From an uncultured Paracoccaceae bacterium (GTDB lineage Bacteria > Pseudomonadota > Alphaproteobacteria > Rhodobacterales > Rhodobacteraceae), in NCBI GenBank assembly GCA_947497185.1, contig CANMFL010000004.1, forward strand, positions 417,558-481,557: 64,000 nucleotides of DNA. Reading direction: 5' to 3'. The notes beneath the pieces were generated by a model. The model had not been told where the DNA came from and ran no database searches. It saw nothing but the letters and a program-made list of their open reading frames with translations. The translations under genes and the position numbers were made by a program. Of this stretch, positions 18,747-28,992 are shown in pieces (within the stretch, counting starts at the first letter, position 1; the number at the start of each line of letters is the position of its first letter).

Positions 18747-21455
18747 ATGCTTGGTTTAGGAAATGTTGCCAAAAAAGTTTTTGGCACCGCTAATGATCGC
18801 AAAGTCAAAGCGGTTCGTCCGTTGGTCGCAAAGATCAACGCGCTAGAGCCAGAGTTTGAAAAGCTGACTGACGAGCAGATCAAAGCGAAGACAGAAGAAC
18901 TTGCTGGTCGCGCGATGGGCGGCGAAAGTCTGGATGCGTTGCTACCCGAGGCATTCGCCAACTGTCGCGAAGGTGCACGTCGTGCGCTAGGCCTGCGGGC
19001 GTTTGATACGCAGCTGATGGGCGGGATTTTCCTGCATCAGGGCAATATTTCAGAGCAAAAGACGGGTGAGGGGAAAACCCTGACCGCGACGTTTGCGGCC
19101 TATCTGAATGCGCTGACAGGCAAAGGCGTTCATATCGTGACTGTGAACGACTACCTTGCCAAACGTGACGCCGAATGGATGGCGAATGTATATAACTTCC
19201 TTGGTCTGACTGTCGGCGTGATTTATCCGCAGCAGCCAGAAGCCGAGAAAATCGCGGCTTATGCATCTGATGTGACCTTCGCGACGAACAATGAGCTGGG
19301 GTTTGATTATCTGCGCGACAACATGAAGTCTGAATTGTCGCAGATGTCCCAGCGCGATCATAACTTTGCGATTGTGGATGAGGTCGATTCGATCCTGATC
19401 GACGAAGCGCGGACACCGTTGATTATTTCCGGCCCTGCGCAAGATAGGTCTGAAATGTACATCGCGATTGATCGCTTGATCCCCGAAGTGCAAGACGATC
19501 ACTTTACCCTAGATGAAAAGTCGCGTCAGGCGACATTCACCGACGACGGCAACGATTTCATCGAGAAACGTCTGTCTGAAATGGGTCAACTGCCCGAAGG
19601 TCAGACGCTGTATGATCCGGAAAGTGCCACGCTGGTTCACCACGTGAGCCAAGGTTTGTTGGCGCACAAGATGTTCCAAAAGGACAAAGACTACATCGTG
19701 CGCAACGGTGAAGTGGTCCTGATTGACGAATTTACGGGCCGGATGATGGACGGGCGTCGTCTGTCCAATGGTCTGCACCAAGCGATTGAAGCCAAAGAAG
19801 GCGTCGCGCCGAAGCCGGAAAACGTCACGCTGGCGTCGGTCACGTTCCAGAACTACTTCCGTTTGTACGACAAACTGGCCGGGATGACCGGCACCGCGTT
19901 GACCGAAGCTGACGAATTCAACGAGATTTACGGGCTTGGTGTGGTCGAGGTTCCGACGAACCGTCCTATCGCGCGGATCGACGAAAACGACCAAGTTTAC
20001 CGGACTGCCCGTGAGAAATATCAGGGCGTTGTTGATACGATCAAGGAAGCCCACGAAAAAGGCCAGCCGATGCTGGTTGGTACAACGTCGATTGAGAAAT
20101 CCGAGTTGATTAGCCAGATGCTGACTGACGCGGGCATTGCACACAACGTGTTGAACGCCCGATTGCACGAGCAAGAAGCGCAGATCATCGGTGACGCGGG
20201 CAAGTTGGGTGCGGTGACAATCGCCACCAACATGGCGGGCCGCGGGACTGATATTAAGCTTGGCGGCAACATTGAGATGCAGATCGTGCAGGCTTTGGCC
20301 GCCGATCCAGATGCGAACCCCGACGAGGTCCGTGCGCGGATCGAGGCGGAACATGCAGACGCAGAGGCCAAGGTCAAAGAGGCGGGCGGTCTGTTCGTTC
20401 TGGCCACTGAACGCCACGAAAGCCGCCGGATTGATAACCAGTTGCGCGGACGTTCTGGCCGCCAAGGTGATCCGGGCCGGTCGTTGTTCTTGTTGTCGCT
20501 CGAAGATGATTTGATGCGGATTTTCGGGTCCGAGCGTCTGGACAAAGTGTTGTCGACGCTTGGCATGAAAGAAGGCGAAGCGATCATTCACCCGTGGGTG
20601 AACAAATCATTAGAGCGTGCGCAGGCGAAAGTCGAAGGTCGTAACTTTGACATGCGCAAGCAGTTGTTGAAATTCGATGACGTGATGAACGAGCAGCGCA
20701 AAGTGATCTTTGGCCAACGCCGCGACATCATGGAAGACAGCGATCTGTCCGAAGTTGCCCGCGATATGCGTCTGCAGGTGATTGAAGATCTGGTCGACGA
20801 ATTTATGCCGCCAAAATCATATGCCGACCAGTGGGACACCGAAGGGCTATACGCCGCTGTGATCCGCGATCTTGGCATAGACGCGCCTGTGATGAAGTGG
20901 GCGTCCGAAGAAGGTGTTGATGCTGATGTGATGCGTGAACGGCTAGAGGCTGAGTCAGACAAATACATGGCCGAAAAAGAAGAAGCCTTTGGCCCAGAGA
21001 CATTGCGCAACATCGAAAAGCAACTGTTGTTGCAGACGATTGATGCGAAATGGCGCGAGCATTTGTTGACGTTGGAACACCTGCGGTCAGTCGTTGGCTT
21101 CCGTGGATACGCGCAACGTGATCCATTGAATGAATACAAAACCGAAGGGTTCCAATTGTTTGAGCGCCTCTTGGATAGCTTGCGGACTGATGTGACGCAA
21201 AAACTGGGCGCGATCCGTCCAATGTCTGCGGAAGAACAGGAACGTATGGTTGCGCAGGTACGTGAACAACAAGCGGCCGCCGCTGCTGCAGCTGCAGGCG
21301 CGACCGCTGTTTCCGCTAAGGCAACAACGGCTGGCACAGCGCGTGAAGGTTTCGTCGAAGATGATCCGTCAACGTGGGGCACGCCAAGCCGGAATGACCT
21401 ATGCCCGTGTGGTTCTGGGCTAAAGTTCAAACATTGCCACGGCAAGCTCGGCTAA
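18747..21455 (+). CDS. secA: Preprotein translocase ATPase SecA
   Basis: SecA drives export of unfolded proteins through SecYEG. The 902-residue chain contains the first nucleotide-binding fold with TGEGKT near residues 104-109 and [17 protein letters not shown], the preprotein-binding region, and the second helicase fold with [10 protein letters not shown] near 493-502. The C-terminal linker is Ala-rich and the last residues, [14 protein letters not shown], form the zinc-binding tail that contacts SecB and ribosomes. The frame is open to 18711, but the ATG at 18747 begins [13 protein letters not shown], the normal start. Confidence 0.98.
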   Translation: MLGLGNVAKKVFGTANDRKVKAVRPLVAKINALEPEFEKLTDEQIKAKTEELAGRAMGGESLDALLPEAFANCREGARRALGLRAFDTQLMGGIFLHQGNISEQKTGEGKTLTATFAAYLNALTGKGVHIVTVNDYLAKRDAEWMANVYNFLGLTVGVIYPQQPEAEKIAAYASDVTFATNNELGFDYLRDNMKSELSQMSQRDHNFAIVDEVDSILIDEARTPLIISGPAQDRSEMYIAIDRLIPEVQDDHFTLDEKSRQATFTDDGNDFIEKRLSEMGQLPEGQTLYDPESATLVHHVSQGLLAHKMFQKDKDYIVRNGEVVLIDEFTGRMMDGRRLSNGLHQAIEAKEGVAPKPENVTLASVTFQNYFRLYDKLAGMTGTALTEADEFNEIYGLGVVEVPTNRPIARIDENDQVYRTAREKYQGVVDTIKEAHEKGQPMLVGTTSIEKSELISQMLTDAGIAHNVLNARLHEQEAQIIGDAGKLGAVTIATNMAGRGTDIKLGGNIEMQIVQALAADPDANPDEVRARIEAEHADAEAKVKEAGGLFVLATERHESRRIDNQLRGRSGRQGDPGRSLFLLSLEDDLMRIFGSERLDKVLSTLGMKEGEAIIHPWVNKSLERAQAKVEGRNFDMRKQLLKFDDVMNEQRKVIFGQRRDIMEDSDLSEVARDMRLQVIEDLVDEFMPPKSYADQWDTEGLYAAVIRDLGIDAPVMKWASEEGVDADVMRERLEAESDKYMAEKEEAFGPETLRNIEKQLLLQTIDAKWREHLLTLEHLRSVVGFRGYAQRDPLNEYKTEGFQLFERLLDSLRTDVTQKLGAIRPMSAEEQERMVAQVREQQAAAAAAAAGATAVSAKATTAGTAREGFVEDDPSTWGTPSRNDLCPCGSGLKFKHCHGKLG

Positions 21456-21483
21456 TTTCAGCCATATTCCCGTCACCGTAAAA

Positions 21484-21505
21484 CCCCAGCGCGGCCGCGT
21501 TGGGG
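21484..21505 (+). repeat. Hairpin downstream of secA
   Basis: A 9-bp inverted repeat, CCCCAGCGC with GCGTTGGGG and a GGCC loop, lies 28 bases after the secA stop. No T-run follows, so it may be an RNA-stabilising hairpin or a weak terminator. Confidence 0.45.
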
Positions 21506-21552
21506 TCACGACTCAGGTGCTATTGTTTCCAAGTGGAATCGGGAGCTATCTA

Positions 21553-22506
21553 ATGTCGCGACTAACGAGAGTGAAAAAAGTAACAACCATTGCAGCTACA
21601 TTTGCGATGGCGTTGGGTATCGGCTTTGTCATGCAATACGACGATGCGGATGCAGCGCGTTACCAACCTGATGCCCACATTGAGCTTCGCAAGCCGGTTT
21701 TGTTGGTCGATTATTCCCCGCTGACTGCGTTGGATAGCATGACGCCAAAAGCGGAAAACCCTGCGTCTGCTTACATGACTTCAACATCGAATTTGGCGGT
21801 TGATCCCGACAGTGTGAAACTGGTCGCGTTGATCGAAGACGTCGAACCCGTAGACAGCCAAAGCCTGTTTGCACAAACCCAACCGAACGCCAGCCCGAGA
21901 CGCGAGTGCGGAATTAGCGCCGTGACCGCACCAAATGCAACGGGTTCGGTGACAATGACCATTGCATCGGAATGCCGTGCGGACATGCTGTTCACGGTCA
22001 GCCACAACGGGTTGTCGTTTTCTGCACAGACGGATGCCGAAGGTACTGCGAAACTCACAGTACCCGCGCTGTCTGAGGATGCGACGTTTTTTATCACATT
22101 CAACGACGGCAAAAGCTTTGCAACGTCGACCTACGCACCGGATGCATCGCTATACAATCGCGTGGTGTTTCAGTGGGAAGGCCATGAGGGATCGTACCTG
22201 CAATCCGACGACGCGAACACTGTGTTGCTGGGCGCTAACGTCGGTGCAATCCCGCGGTTCGCACAAATCTACACGTTTCCGGCGGACACCGACATGGCAA
22301 CTGGATTGGCCGACATTGACGTGATCGCCCAAGTCACCGATCTGAACTGCGGTCAGGTGCTTGTCGCTGAAAGCTTTTCGATCTTTCCGGGCGTTGTTGA
22401 CCTTGCGTTTAAGGACATCCGCATCACACTTCCGAGTTGTGATCAGGTTGGCGCAACTCTTGAGTTGAAAAAGGTACTGGGGGAACAGACACTCGCCGCG
22501 AGATGA
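21553..22506 (+). CDS. Unrecognised exported protein downstream of secA
   Basis: I do not recognise this 317-residue protein. The N terminus has basic residues then a hydrophobic segment at about 10-26, which looks like a signal peptide or single anchor, followed by YDDADAARYQ. The mature part is mostly beta-rich and acidic, with three or four cysteines (for example CGIS, SECRADM, LNCGQ, PSCDQ) that could pair in the periplasm. The ATG at 21553 has GGGAG at 21541-21545 and is preferred to the upstream TTG-type start. The stop overlaps the next gene start (ATGA), so the two products are probably made together. Confidence 0.75.
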   Translation: MSRLTRVKKVTTIAATFAMALGIGFVMQYDDADAARYQPDAHIELRKPVLLVDYSPLTALDSMTPKAENPASAYMTSTSNLAVDPDSVKLVALIEDVEPVDSQSLFAQTQPNASPRRECGISAVTAPNATGSVTMTIASECRADMLFTVSHNGLSFSAQTDAEGTAKLTVPALSEDATFFITFNDGKSFATSTYAPDASLYNRVVFQWEGHEGSYLQSDDANTVLLGANVGAIPRFAQIYTFPADTDMATGLADIDVIAQVTDLNCGQVLVAESFSIFPGVVDLAFKDIRITLPSCDQVGATLELKKVLGEQTLAAR

Positions 22507-24092
22507 CTCGAGATTGTTTGGCCCCATTTACGAAAAAACTGAAAACTGCGGTATGTATTGCCGCAGTTTTGTTGTGTACGTCCGGCGCTGCGGCTGATCC
22601 TGTTACGGTCACATCTAAGAATGGCGGCTTGGCGTTGACGGGTGATGTGGTCGGGTATGATGGCGCATTTTTGCAGCTACATACTGACTACGGACCTTTG
22701 ACGCTGCATTACGGGTCTGTTGACTGCGAGGGCGCGGATTGCCCTGATCCTGAAAACTTCGTTCCGATTGTACGGATGTCCGGCGCGGCACGGATGGTCG
22801 AGGTCGCGATGCCGGCTTTGGTCGAAGCGTTCGGGCGGTCCTATGGCTGGCAGTCGGTCCTGACCCAAATTGATCCGATACATTTTGAAGTCGCATTGCT
22901 GGATGACGCTGAGGTCACACAGGCCACGTTTGCGTTTCGGACGACCACCACCGACGAAGGCTTCGCCGACCTTGTGGCGTTTGAAGCGGACACGGCGCTG
23001 GCCGTGCGCGAAATTCATGCGGATGAAGCGCAGTTGGCAATGGACGCGGGGCTAGGTGATTTGACCGCGCCACGACAAAGTCGGATCATCGGCTTGGATG
23101 CGCTTGTGCCTGTGGTGCATCCCGCGCTGGAATTAGACGCGATTGCCCTGCAAGACGTCGCCCGCGTATTTCGCGGATTGATCGATAATTGGGCGGATAT
23201 CGGCGGTCCCGATTTGCCTGTGCAGCGGCATCTCGGTCCCGACGGGAACGGGCAAATGCAGTTCTTTGAGGATCGGGTAATCAGTTTGGGGCGTGGCACG
23301 TTGGCGCTAGACGTCATCCGCCATACTGACTTCGCGGCGTTGCGCAGCGCGGTGTCCGAAGTCCCTGGCAGCATCGCGGTTTTGCCGTTCAGTAAGACAG
23401 GGAACACGCAGCCACTGGCCTTGCGCGATGCCTGTGGGTTCACATCGATCCCCGTTACGACGACGTTAAAAACCGAAGATTATCCGCTAACAGAGCCTCT
23501 GTTCCTTTACATTCCAGATCGTATTCAGCCGCAAATTGTACGTGACTTTTTGGCGTGGCTGCGAGGGCCAGAGGCGCAACTGGTGGTCAGGCGCTCGGGC
23601 TTTGTAGATCAAGGCGCCGTGCCGATCTCGCTTGATGCGCAAGGGCAGCGTTTCGCGAATGCGATCGCTAATGCGGGCGAAGACATTCCGCTGGTTGAAT
23701 TGCAACGGATGGTGCGCGTGCTGATGCCGCGTACGCGGTTGTCGACGAGTTTTAGGTTTGAGGTCGGGTCAACGCGGCTAGACGCGCAATCGCGATCAAA
23801 TTTAATGGCGCTGGGGCAAGCGATCAGGGACGGGCGCTATGATGGGCAAAGCCTGATGTTGGTTGGCTTTAGCGATGGGCGCGGCGCGCCGCAGCCAAAT
23901 CGCGAACTGTCCAGTGCGCGTGCTGAATCGGTGAAACGGGCGTTGATCGCGGCATTGGGCAGCTTGCCTGATGATGTGATCGTCGAGACCGAAGCCTTTG
24001 GTGAAGCGCTGCCGATGGGCTGCGACGACACTGAATGGGGGCGGCAAATGAACCGCCGCGTCGAGCTATGGATCAATCAAAGAAACCCTTGA
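22503..24092 (+). CDS. Phosphate-binding-like (PstS-type) domain fused to an OmpA peptidoglycan-binding domain
   Basis: The 529-residue protein has a signal peptide (about 1-31, ending SGAAA). The middle part (about 85-380) resembles PstS-like periplasmic binding domains, with the region ALQDVARVFRGLIDNWADIG typical of that fold. The C-terminal ~120 residues are an OmpA-like domain: FRFEVGSTRLD, then VGFSDGRG, then NRELSSARAESVKRAL, ending NRRVELWI. This predicts a solute-binding module tethered to peptidoglycan. It overlaps the unknown exported protein upstream by four bases and its end overlaps the radC end by 16 bases. Confidence 0.85.
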   Translation: MTRDCLAPFTKKLKTAVCIAAVLLCTSGAAADPVTVTSKNGGLALTGDVVGYDGAFLQLHTDYGPLTLHYGSVDCEGADCPDPENFVPIVRMSGAARMVEVAMPALVEAFGRSYGWQSVLTQIDPIHFEVALLDDAEVTQATFAFRTTTTDEGFADLVAFEADTALAVREIHADEAQLAMDAGLGDLTAPRQSRIIGLDALVPVVHPALELDAIALQDVARVFRGLIDNWADIGGPDLPVQRHLGPDGNGQMQFFEDRVISLGRGTLALDVIRHTDFAALRSAVSEVPGSIAVLPFSKTGNTQPLALRDACGFTSIPVTTTLKTEDYPLTEPLFLYIPDRIQPQIVRDFLAWLRGPEAQLVVRRSGFVDQGAVPISLDAQGQRFANAIANAGEDIPLVELQRMVRVLMPRTRLSTSFRFEVGSTRLDAQSRSNLMALGQAIRDGRYDGQSLMLVGFSDGRGAPQPNRELSSARAESVKRALIAALGSLPDDVIVETEAFGEALPMGCDDTEWGRQMNRRVELWINQRNP

Positions 24093-24823
24093 GCCCTGAA
24101 AGAGAACTCGCGGGAATGCCCGATGATGAGGTGATCGTGCAGGGTGATCCGCAAAGGTTTCAGCGCGTCCGCAATCTGCTGCGTCATGGTGATGTCGGAT
24201 TGGCTGGGTGTCGGGTCGCCGGATGGATGATTGTGAACCAGAATAATTGCGGCGGCGTTAAGGTCTAACGCCCGCTTCACGACTTCGCGGGGGTAGACGG
24301 GGACGTGATCGATTGTCCCTGTCGCTTGCACCTCATCCGCGAATAACGTGTTTTTCGTATCGAGATACAGCACACGAAGCTGTTCAGTGTCGCGATGCGC
24401 CATGATGGTGTGACAATAGTTGATCAACGCGTCCCAACTCGACACGATAGGGCGTTGCAGGGTTTTCGCGCGTGACAGGCGGTGTGCGGCGGCTTCGATC
24501 ATCTTGATCTCTAACGCGGCTGGCTCGGTGACGCCGCTGACCTTGAGTAGGCGATGTAATGGTGCGGACACGATCCTGTTAAAGTCGCCGAATTGTTCAA
24601 GCAAATCGATGCAAATCGCCCGAACGTCGTGGCGGGGAATGGCGCGGACTAGGATCAATTCCAGAAGCTCGCAATCCAACATTGCGGGGCCGCCACCCAT
24701 CGCAAAACGGTCCCGTAGGTGTTTGTGGTGGATGCTGATGTGGGGTGTTGCGCGATCAATGGCAGGCGCAACGGCCTGAACATCGTCGTCGAAAAAAGAG
24801 CGGGCTTCGGCAAAGTGTGACAT
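24077..24823 (-). CDS. radC: RadC-family JAB/MPN-domain protein
   Basis: RadC-family proteins were named for DNA repair, but their true role is unsettled. The 248-residue sequence has a helix-hairpin-helix-like N-terminal part (LLKVSGVTEPAALEIKM near 90-106) and the C-terminal JAB domain. The metal-binding motif HNHPSGDPTPSQSD is at about residues 197-210, with a conserved glutamate upstream. It lies downstream of dnaJ on the same strand, 61 bases away with a long inverted repeat between. Its end overlaps the OmpA-fusion gene on the opposite strand. Confidence 0.92.
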   Translation of the reverse strand: MSHFAEARSFFDDDVQAVAPAIDRATPHISIHHKHLRDRFAMGGGPAMLDCELLELILVRAIPRHDVRAICIDLLEQFGDFNRIVSAPLHRLLKVSGVTEPAALEIKMIEAAAHRLSRAKTLQRPIVSSWDALINYCHTIMAHRDTEQLRVLYLDTKNTLFADEVQATGTIDHVPVYPREVVKRALDLNAAAIILVHNHPSGDPTPSQSDITMTQQIADALKPLRITLHDHLIIGHSREFSFRAQGFL

Positions 24824-24840
24824 TGCCGAAGCTTGTGGTG

Positions 24841-24878
24841 ATTCTGGTGAACGGCGGGTTAACGTCGCTCACCAGAAT
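24841..24878 (-). repeat. Inverted repeat between dnaJ and radC
   Basis: A perfect 10-bp inverted repeat, ATTCTGGTGA at 24841-24850 and TCACCAGAAT at 24869-24878, encloses 18 bases. No T-run follows on the minus strand, so the RNA hairpin would more likely affect message processing or stability than termination. It occupies most of the 61-bp gap. Confidence 0.65.
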
Positions 24879-24884
24879 TGGGTT

Positions 24885-26030
24885 TTAGCCCTTCATCCCG
24901 TCCCAGAATGATTTCACAGACTTAAAGAACGATGACCCTTCGGGGTTGTTCTCTGCTGCGATCTCGTCGAATTCCTTGAGGATTTCTTTTTGGCGAGACG
25001 TCAGGTTTACGGGGGTTTCCACGGCAAGTTCGATGAACATGTCACCTTGGCCACCGCCACGTAGTGCGGGCATACCTTTGCCACGCAGACGCATTTGACG
25101 ACCTGATTGCGACCCTTCCGGGATCTTCACGCGAGAGCGGCCACCGTCGATTGTCGGCACTTCGATCTCGCCACCAAGAGCGGCAGATGTGATTGACACA
25201 GGCACGCGACAGAACAGGTTGGTGTTTTCGCGTTCAAACAGCTTGTGATCGTTCACTTCGATGAAGATGTACAAGTCGCCCGTTGGACCGCCACGCATGC
25301 CAGCCTCACCTTCGCCAGCGAGACGGATGCGGGTGCCGGTTTCAACGCCAGCCGGGATGTTGACCGACAAAGATTTCTCTTTCTCGACACGCCCTTGGCC
25401 GTGACATTTGTCACATGGGTTCTTGATCGTTTGGCCCATGCCAGAACAGGTCGGGCACGTGCGTTCAACAGTAAAGAAACCTTGCTGCGCGCGGACCTTA
25501 CCCATGCCGGCACATGTCGGACAGGTCACGGGTTCGGACCCACCTTCGGCACCAGTGCCGTTACAGCCGTCACAGCTGACAGCGGTCGGCACGTTCACGG
25601 TTTTCTGCATGCCCGCAAAGGCGTCTTCTAGGTTGATGCGCAGATTGTACCGCAGGTCGTTGCCGCGTTGGGCACGTGCCCGTCCGCCACCGCCACCACG
25701 GCCGCCCATCATGTCGCCAAATAAGTCGTCAAATACATCAGAGAAGGCAGATGCAAAGTCACCTTGACCGCCGCCGCCGCGTTGACCGCCGCCGCCCATG
25801 CCGCCTTCAAAGGCTGCATGACCATAACGGTCATAAGCGGCTTTTTTCTCTGGGTTTTTCAGTACGTCGTAGGCTTCGTTCGCTTCTTTGAACTGCGCCT
25901 CGGCGTTTGGATTGTCAGTGTTGCGATCAGGGTGAAGTTCTTTCGCCTTGGTGCGATAGCCCTTCTTGATCTCAGCCTCAGACGCGCCTTTGGCGACGCC
26001 GAGTGTCTCGTAATAATCTCTTTTTGCCAT
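24885..26030 (-). CDS. dnaJ: Chaperone protein DnaJ
   Basis: DnaJ is the Hsp40 co-chaperone that delivers clients to DnaK and stimulates its ATPase. The J-domain (about 1-70) contains HPDRN at 33-37. A Gly-rich region follows (about 75-110). Four zinc-binding repeats are intact: [24 protein letters not shown] and CDKCHGQG. The C-terminal substrate-binding domains complete the 381-residue chain. It lies 76 bases after dnaK with a hairpin in the gap. Confidence 0.97.
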   Translation of the reverse strand: MAKRDYYETLGVAKGASEAEIKKGYRTKAKELHPDRNTDNPNAEAQFKEANEAYDVLKNPEKKAAYDRYGHAAFEGGMGGGGQRGGGGQGDFASAFSDVFDDLFGDMMGGRGGGGGRARAQRGNDLRYNLRINLEDAFAGMQKTVNVPTAVSCDGCNGTGAEGGSEPVTCPTCAGMGKVRAQQGFFTVERTCPTCSGMGQTIKNPCDKCHGQGRVEKEKSLSVNIPAGVETGTRIRLAGEGEAGMRGGPTGDLYIFIEVNDHKLFERENTNLFCRVPVSITSAALGGEIEVPTIDGGRSRVKIPEGSQSGRQMRLRGKGMPALRGGGQGDMFIELAVETPVNLTSRQKEILKEFDEIAAENNPEGSSFFKSVKSFWDGMKG

Positions 26031-26054
26031 GGTATCTTCCCCCTTTGGGAACGG

Positions 26055-26086
26055 AAAAGACCGGCCCGTTTATAAACGGACCGGTC
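26055..26086 (-). terminator. Hairpin between dnaK and dnaJ (partial terminator candidate)
   Basis: Two 13-base arms (26059-26071 and 26074-26086) pair with a single C-A mismatch, and on the minus strand they are followed by four T residues (26055-26058). The U-run is short, so it may only partly terminate and keep DnaK above DnaJ, or protect the dnaK message. Confidence 0.6.
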
Positions 26087-26106
26087 CAGTCGTTTAGCCC
26101 GTGGGC

Positions 26107-28017
26107 TTAGTCACGCTTGTCGCCATCCAGATCTTCGAAGTCAGCGTCGAGAATGTCGTCGTCGCCGCCTTCGTCCGCACCTTTTGGTTCTTCAACGCCT
26201 TCTTCAGCATCTTGGGATGCTTTGTAGATGGCTTCGCCCAGTTTCATTGCTGATTCTGTGACGTTCTGAATGCCAGCTTTGATCTTGTCCGGGTTGTCGC
26301 CTTCGAGATCGTCTTTCAACGCAGCGATAGCCAATTCGATGGCTTCGATGGTTGTTGGATCGACTTTCTCTTTGTGCTCTTCCATGGACTTTTCAGTCGA
26401 GTGGATCAGGCTTTCCGCTTGGTTCTTGGCGTCAACGAGTTCGCGGCGTGCTTTATCAGCATCAGCGTTCTCTTCGGCGTCGCGTACCATTTGCTCGATA
26501 TCGTCGTCAGACAGGCCACCGGATGCTTGGATCGTGATGTTCTGTTCTTTGCCGGTGCCTTTGTCTTTGGCCCCAACAGACACGATGCCGTTGGCGTCGA
26601 TGTCGAACGTAACCTCAATCTGTGGCATGCCGCGTGGTGCTGGCGGGATATCTTCGAGGTTGAACTGACCGAGGATTTTGTTGTCCGCAGCCATTTCGCG
26701 CTCACCCTGGAACACACGCAAAGTTACGGCGTTCTGGTTGTCTTCAGCAGTCGAGAAGACCTGAGATTTCTTGGTCGGGATCGTTGTGTTCCGGTCGATC
26801 AAGCGTGTGAACACACCACCCAGAGTTTCAATACCCAAGGACAGCGGCGTCACATCGAGCAGAACAACGTCTTTGACGTCACCCTGAAGAACACCAGCCT
26901 GAATAGCTGCACCCATCGCAACAACCTCATCAGGGTTCACGCCCTGGTGTGGTTCTTTGCCGAAGAATTTAGTCACTTCTTCTTTGACGCGTGGCATACG
27001 TGTCATACCACCAACCAACACGACTTCGTCGATGTCGGATGTGGACAGTCCGGCGTCTTTCAACGCAGCCTGACATGGCTTGATGGACGCTTTGATCAGG
27101 TCAGCAACGAGGCTTTCCAGTTTCGCACGTGTCAGTTTCATCACCATGTGCAACGGCTGACCGTTAGAACCCATAGAGATAAACGGCTGGTTGATTTCAG
27201 TCTGGCTGGAAGACGACAGTTCGATCTTCGCTTTTTCAGCTGCTTCTTTCAGACGCTGCAATGCCATCTTGTCTTGAGTCAGATCGACAGAGTGCTCTTT
27301 CTTGAACTCACCGGCGAGGTAGTCAACGATGCGCATGTCAAAGTCTTCACCGCCGAGGAATGTGTCGCCGTTGGTGGATTTTACTTCGAACAGGCCGTCG
27401 TCGATTTCAAGGATCGTGACGTCGAATGTACCGCCGCCAAGGTCATAAACCGCGATTGTCTGTGTAGTCTCTTTGTCGAGGCCGTAAGCCAACGCAGCCG
27501 CTGTTGGCTCGTTGATGATACGAAGCACTTCGAGGCCAGCAATTTTACCGGCATCTTTGGTAGCCTGACGCTGGGCGTCGTTGAAGTACGCAGGAACGGT
27601 GATAACCGCCTGTGTCACGTCTTCGCCAAGGTAGCTTTCCGCAGTCTCTTTCATCTTACCGAGGATGAACGCAGAGATTTGCGAAGGAGAGTATTTCTCG
27701 CCCTTGGATTCGACCCAAGCAGCACCATTGCCACCGTCTACAACGGCGAACGGCATGTTCTTTTTGTCTTTTTGCAGCACCTTGTCGTTGATGTTGCGGC
27801 CAATCAGACGCTTCACAGCGAAGATTGTGTTTTCTGGGTTTGTGACGGCCTGACGTTTGGCTGGCTGGCCAACGAGGCGTTCGTCATCTGTGAAGGCTAC
27901 GATGGACGGTGTTGTCCGTGCGCCTTCAGCGTTTTCGATCACGCGGGGCTTAGAGCCGTCCATGATCGCAATACAAGAGTTGGTGGTCCCGAGGTCGATA
28001 CCAATAACTTTAGCCAT
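26107..28017 (-). CDS. dnaK: Chaperone protein DnaK (Hsp70)
   Basis: DnaK is the ATP-dependent Hsp70 chaperone. The 636-residue sequence has the phosphate-1 motif [10 protein letters not shown] at 5-14, [11 protein letters not shown] near 193-203, the linker [13 protein letters not shown] near 384-396, the substrate-binding domain, and an acidic tail ending in DGDKRD. A heat-shock-type promoter lies upstream at 28129-28158. dnaJ follows on the same strand, as in most alphaproteobacteria. A 572-codon open frame on the plus strand over dnaK is a shadow. Confidence 0.99.
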   Translation of the reverse strand: MAKVIGIDLGTTNSCIAIMDGSKPRVIENAEGARTTPSIVAFTDDERLVGQPAKRQAVTNPENTIFAVKRLIGRNINDKVLQKDKKNMPFAVVDGGNGAAWVESKGEKYSPSQISAFILGKMKETAESYLGEDVTQAVITVPAYFNDAQRQATKDAGKIAGLEVLRIINEPTAAALAYGLDKETTQTIAVYDLGGGTFDVTILEIDDGLFEVKSTNGDTFLGGEDFDMRIVDYLAGEFKKEHSVDLTQDKMALQRLKEAAEKAKIELSSSSQTEINQPFISMGSNGQPLHMVMKLTRAKLESLVADLIKASIKPCQAALKDAGLSTSDIDEVVLVGGMTRMPRVKEEVTKFFGKEPHQGVNPDEVVAMGAAIQAGVLQGDVKDVVLLDVTPLSLGIETLGGVFTRLIDRNTTIPTKKSQVFSTAEDNQNAVTLRVFQGEREMAADNKILGQFNLEDIPPAPRGMPQIEVTFDIDANGIVSVGAKDKGTGKEQNITIQASGGLSDDDIEQMVRDAEENADADKARRELVDAKNQAESLIHSTEKSMEEHKEKVDPTTIEAIELAIAALKDDLEGDNPDKIKAGIQNVTESAMKLGEAIYKASQDAEEGVEEPKGADEGGDDDILDADFEDLDGDKRD

Positions 28018-28128
28018 GTTTCAAATCCCTTACGTTTAGGCGGTTTGAGCAGCGCGAACCCGCTTACGGCACCCGCGCCTGAGTTAAACTAGATCAGCAA
28101 GGGCACGCCCTGTGCTGTGATCGAACGG

Positions 28129-28158
28129 TATATAGGGACGGGTTTTGGAGGCTGCAAG
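28129..28158 (-). promoter_or_regulatory. Heat-shock (RpoH-type) promoter candidate for dnaK
   Basis: Read on the minus strand, CTTGCAG (28158-28152) and CCCTATATA (28137-28129) are separated by 14 bases. This matches the known sigma-32 type pattern CTTGAAA, 13-15 bases, CCCCATNT fairly well. It would give a leader of about 105 bases before dnaK. The gap 28018-28368 otherwise holds only the short bluB upstream region; I see no CIRCE-type inverted repeat. Confidence 0.65.
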
Positions 28159-28368
28159 CAGTCGGGGGCGGATAAACCGGAACAAAGTGCAAGTTTTACG
28201 GGTGATGTGGCGGATTAAGCAGATGTGGTCAGGAAACGTCGTCAAATTGCGGCTTTTCCCGCATTTTGAGGCGGTAAGCCTGCCGTGGAATTGCCATAAC
28301 GCAAGTGTTAGAGAAAGACTGTGTGATGCGCACTTGACGCCGCATCGCGCAACGGGAGGATGAATATC

Positions 28369-28992
28369 GTGCAGCTGACAGAAAACCACCGGGCGATGCT
28401 GGCTGATGTGCTGAAATGGCGGCGCGATGTCCGACATTTTCGACGTGATCCGATTGATCCTGATGTCTTGGCGCGGCTGCAGAATAGTATGACGTTTGCC
28501 CCATCTGTCGGGAACGCGCGACCGTGGCGGGTTATTCAGGTCGAAAACCCCGATCTACGGGCGCAGGTTATCGCGAACTTTGAGGCATGTAATCGTGCAG
28601 CGGCGCAGGCCTACGCTGATGATGAACAGGCGGATTACTTGGCGCTCAAGCTGGCTGGTTTGCACGAAGCGCCTGTGCATCTAGCGGTTTTTACTGATCT
28701 AAGTGTTGACGAAGGGCGCGGGTTAGGGCGGCAATCGATGCCTGAAACACTGTCGTATTCCACCGTGATGGCGATTTATACGCTGTGGTTGGCTGCGCGT
28801 GCGGAAAATATCGGGCTTGGCTGGGTATCGATTCTTGATCCAACCGCTGTCGCCGCCACGCTAGAGACGCCAGAAAATTGGCTATTCACCGGCTATTTAT
28901 GTCTGGGACACACCGCATCGGATTCTGATGCGCCGCTTTTGCACGAAACTGGGTGGCAAGAAGACACCGCACAGGATTGGCAGATTCGTTAG
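28369..28992 (+). CDS. bluB: 5,6-dimethylbenzimidazole synthase BluB
   Basis: BluB cannibalises reduced flavin to make 5,6-dimethylbenzimidazole, the lower ligand of cobalamin. It is a nitroreductase-fold protein. WRRDVRHFRRDP near 17-28, FAPSVGNARPWR near 44-55 and GLGWVSILDP near 147-156 match the family. An ATG lies at 28360, but it directly touches GGGAGG (28354-28359). The in-frame GTG at 28369 has correct spacing and gives 207 residues, so it is preferred. It overlaps the next minus-strand gene by four bases. No cobalamin riboswitch is evident upstream. Confidence 0.9.
   Translation: MQLTENHRAMLADVLKWRRDVRHFRRDPIDPDVLARLQNSMTFAPSVGNARPWRVIQVENPDLRAQVIANFEACNRAAAQAYADDEQADYLALKLAGLHEAPVHLAVFTDLSVDEGRGLGRQSMPETLSYSTVMAIYTLWLAARAENIGLGWVSILDPTAVAATLETPENWLFTGYLCLGHTASDSDAPLLHETGWQEDTAQDWQIR

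Noticed and set aside
19509..20591. 360-codon open frame on the minus strand over secA
   Set aside because: Shadow of secA with no protein family resemblance.
26374..28092. 572-codon open frame on the plus strand over dnaK
   Set aside because: It is antisense to an unmistakable dnaK, has no recognisable motif and no start signal, and reflects codon bias of dnaK.
28159..28368. Cobalamin riboswitch ahead of bluB
   Set aside because: No B12-box-like GCCACTG and no convincing multi-stem fold was found in the ~200 bases upstream.
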